Below are positions 63,863 through 64,000 of a DNA stretch of 64,000 nt, piece after piece (position 1 is the first letter of the stretch; each line of letters starts with the position of its first letter). The notes beneath the pieces are model-generated. The model saw nothing but the letters and a program-made list of their open reading frames with translations, did no database searches and was not told the DNA's origin. A program made the position numbers and the translations under genes. The DNA comes from Chromatiaceae bacterium (GTDB lineage: Bacteria > Pseudomonadota > Gammaproteobacteria > Chromatiales > Chromatiaceae), in assembly GCA_024235215.1 (NCBI GenBank), contig JACKMU010000002.1, positions 372,001 to 436,000 on the forward strand, given 5' to 3'.

Positions 63863-64000
63863 CTGACCCCAAACAAAAGTGCTGGCCCGCCTCCATTCTG
63901 GTATAGCGTCGATAACCTCCCCGACCAGAGAGGTCGACACCATTCAGGAAGTATTCACCGTCAGCTTCGCTCGGACTCTTCACCTGATATCCCAGCAGAC
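63843..64000 (-). CDS. Possible partial ORF at the window edge
   Basis: On the minus strand an open frame of about 52 codons runs in from the right edge and ends at TGA 63843-63845, inside the palindrome. Its translation includes LLGYQVKSPSEADGEYFLNG and RRYTRMEAGQHF. The beginning is outside the window and no family was recognised, so it may be chance. Confidence 0.3.
   Translation of the reverse strand, partial: LLGYQVKSPSEADGEYFLNGVDLSGRGGYRRYTRMEAGQHFCLGSARLGSE

Overview
The window looks like a chromosomal segment of a GC-rich gammaproteobacterium, plausibly a sulfur oxidiser of the Chromatiales/Sedimenticola type. The reasons are a Sat-type ATP sulfurylase, O-acetylhomoserine sulfhydrylase, a full chemotaxis cluster, a TRAP transporter and gammaproteobacterial housekeeping genes (uvrB, gnd, sixA). 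The taxonomic placement is inference; there is no rRNA gene.

Layout. 0-10.7 kb: core genes (metY, pentapeptide-repeat protein, sat, an orphan ParA ATPase, a glycerophosphodiesterase, uvrB, an aspartate-type aminotransferase, a lone GspH/FimT pseudopilin) ending in tRNA-Asn. 10.76-21.59 kb: a 10.8-kb element integrated in that tRNA, bounded by a 52-bp duplication of the tRNA 3' end. It carries a tyrosine integrase, AlpA, a split primase-helicase, a 10-copy array of GTGGGAACA, two tandem Mor-type activators, GemA and two Mu-type morphogenesis homologues (Gp27-like small terminase, I-like protease/scaffold), but no capsid, portal, large terminase or tail genes. This composition suggests a phage satellite that exploits a Mu-like helper, and it is the best candidate here for an undescribed system.

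22-31.7 kb: HDOD protein, DUF2270 membrane protein, AEC transporter, a DUF1537 pseudogene, a very large secreted IPT-type protein and a patch of decayed transposases and palindromes. 31.7-41.7 kb: a sugar-acid catabolic locus with a 2-hydroxyacid dehydrogenase, a FadR-type regulator, TRAP transporter dctPQM (dctM carries a frameshift), dgoD-dgoA-dgoK for galactonate, and gntK-gnd for gluconate. The overlapping genes form one operon that sends galactonate to pyruvate plus glyceraldehyde-3-phosphate and gluconate to ribulose-5-phosphate.

41.9-47.2 kb: a decayed hipBA pair and two secreted proteins (a metzincin-like protease and a beta-helix protein). 47.4-51.6 kb: an arsenic operon arsR-gapdh-arsJ extended by an ArsP-like permease, a mini zinc ribbon and a thioredoxin-like protein; divergent from it is a membrane protein with two alpha/beta-hydrolase domains. 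53.6-62.8 kb: a chemotaxis operon read leftwards in the order mcp, cheY, STAS, cheA, mcp, cheW, cheR, cheB, cheD. The window ends with sixA and a palindromic repeat that shares its core with one at 31.6 kb.
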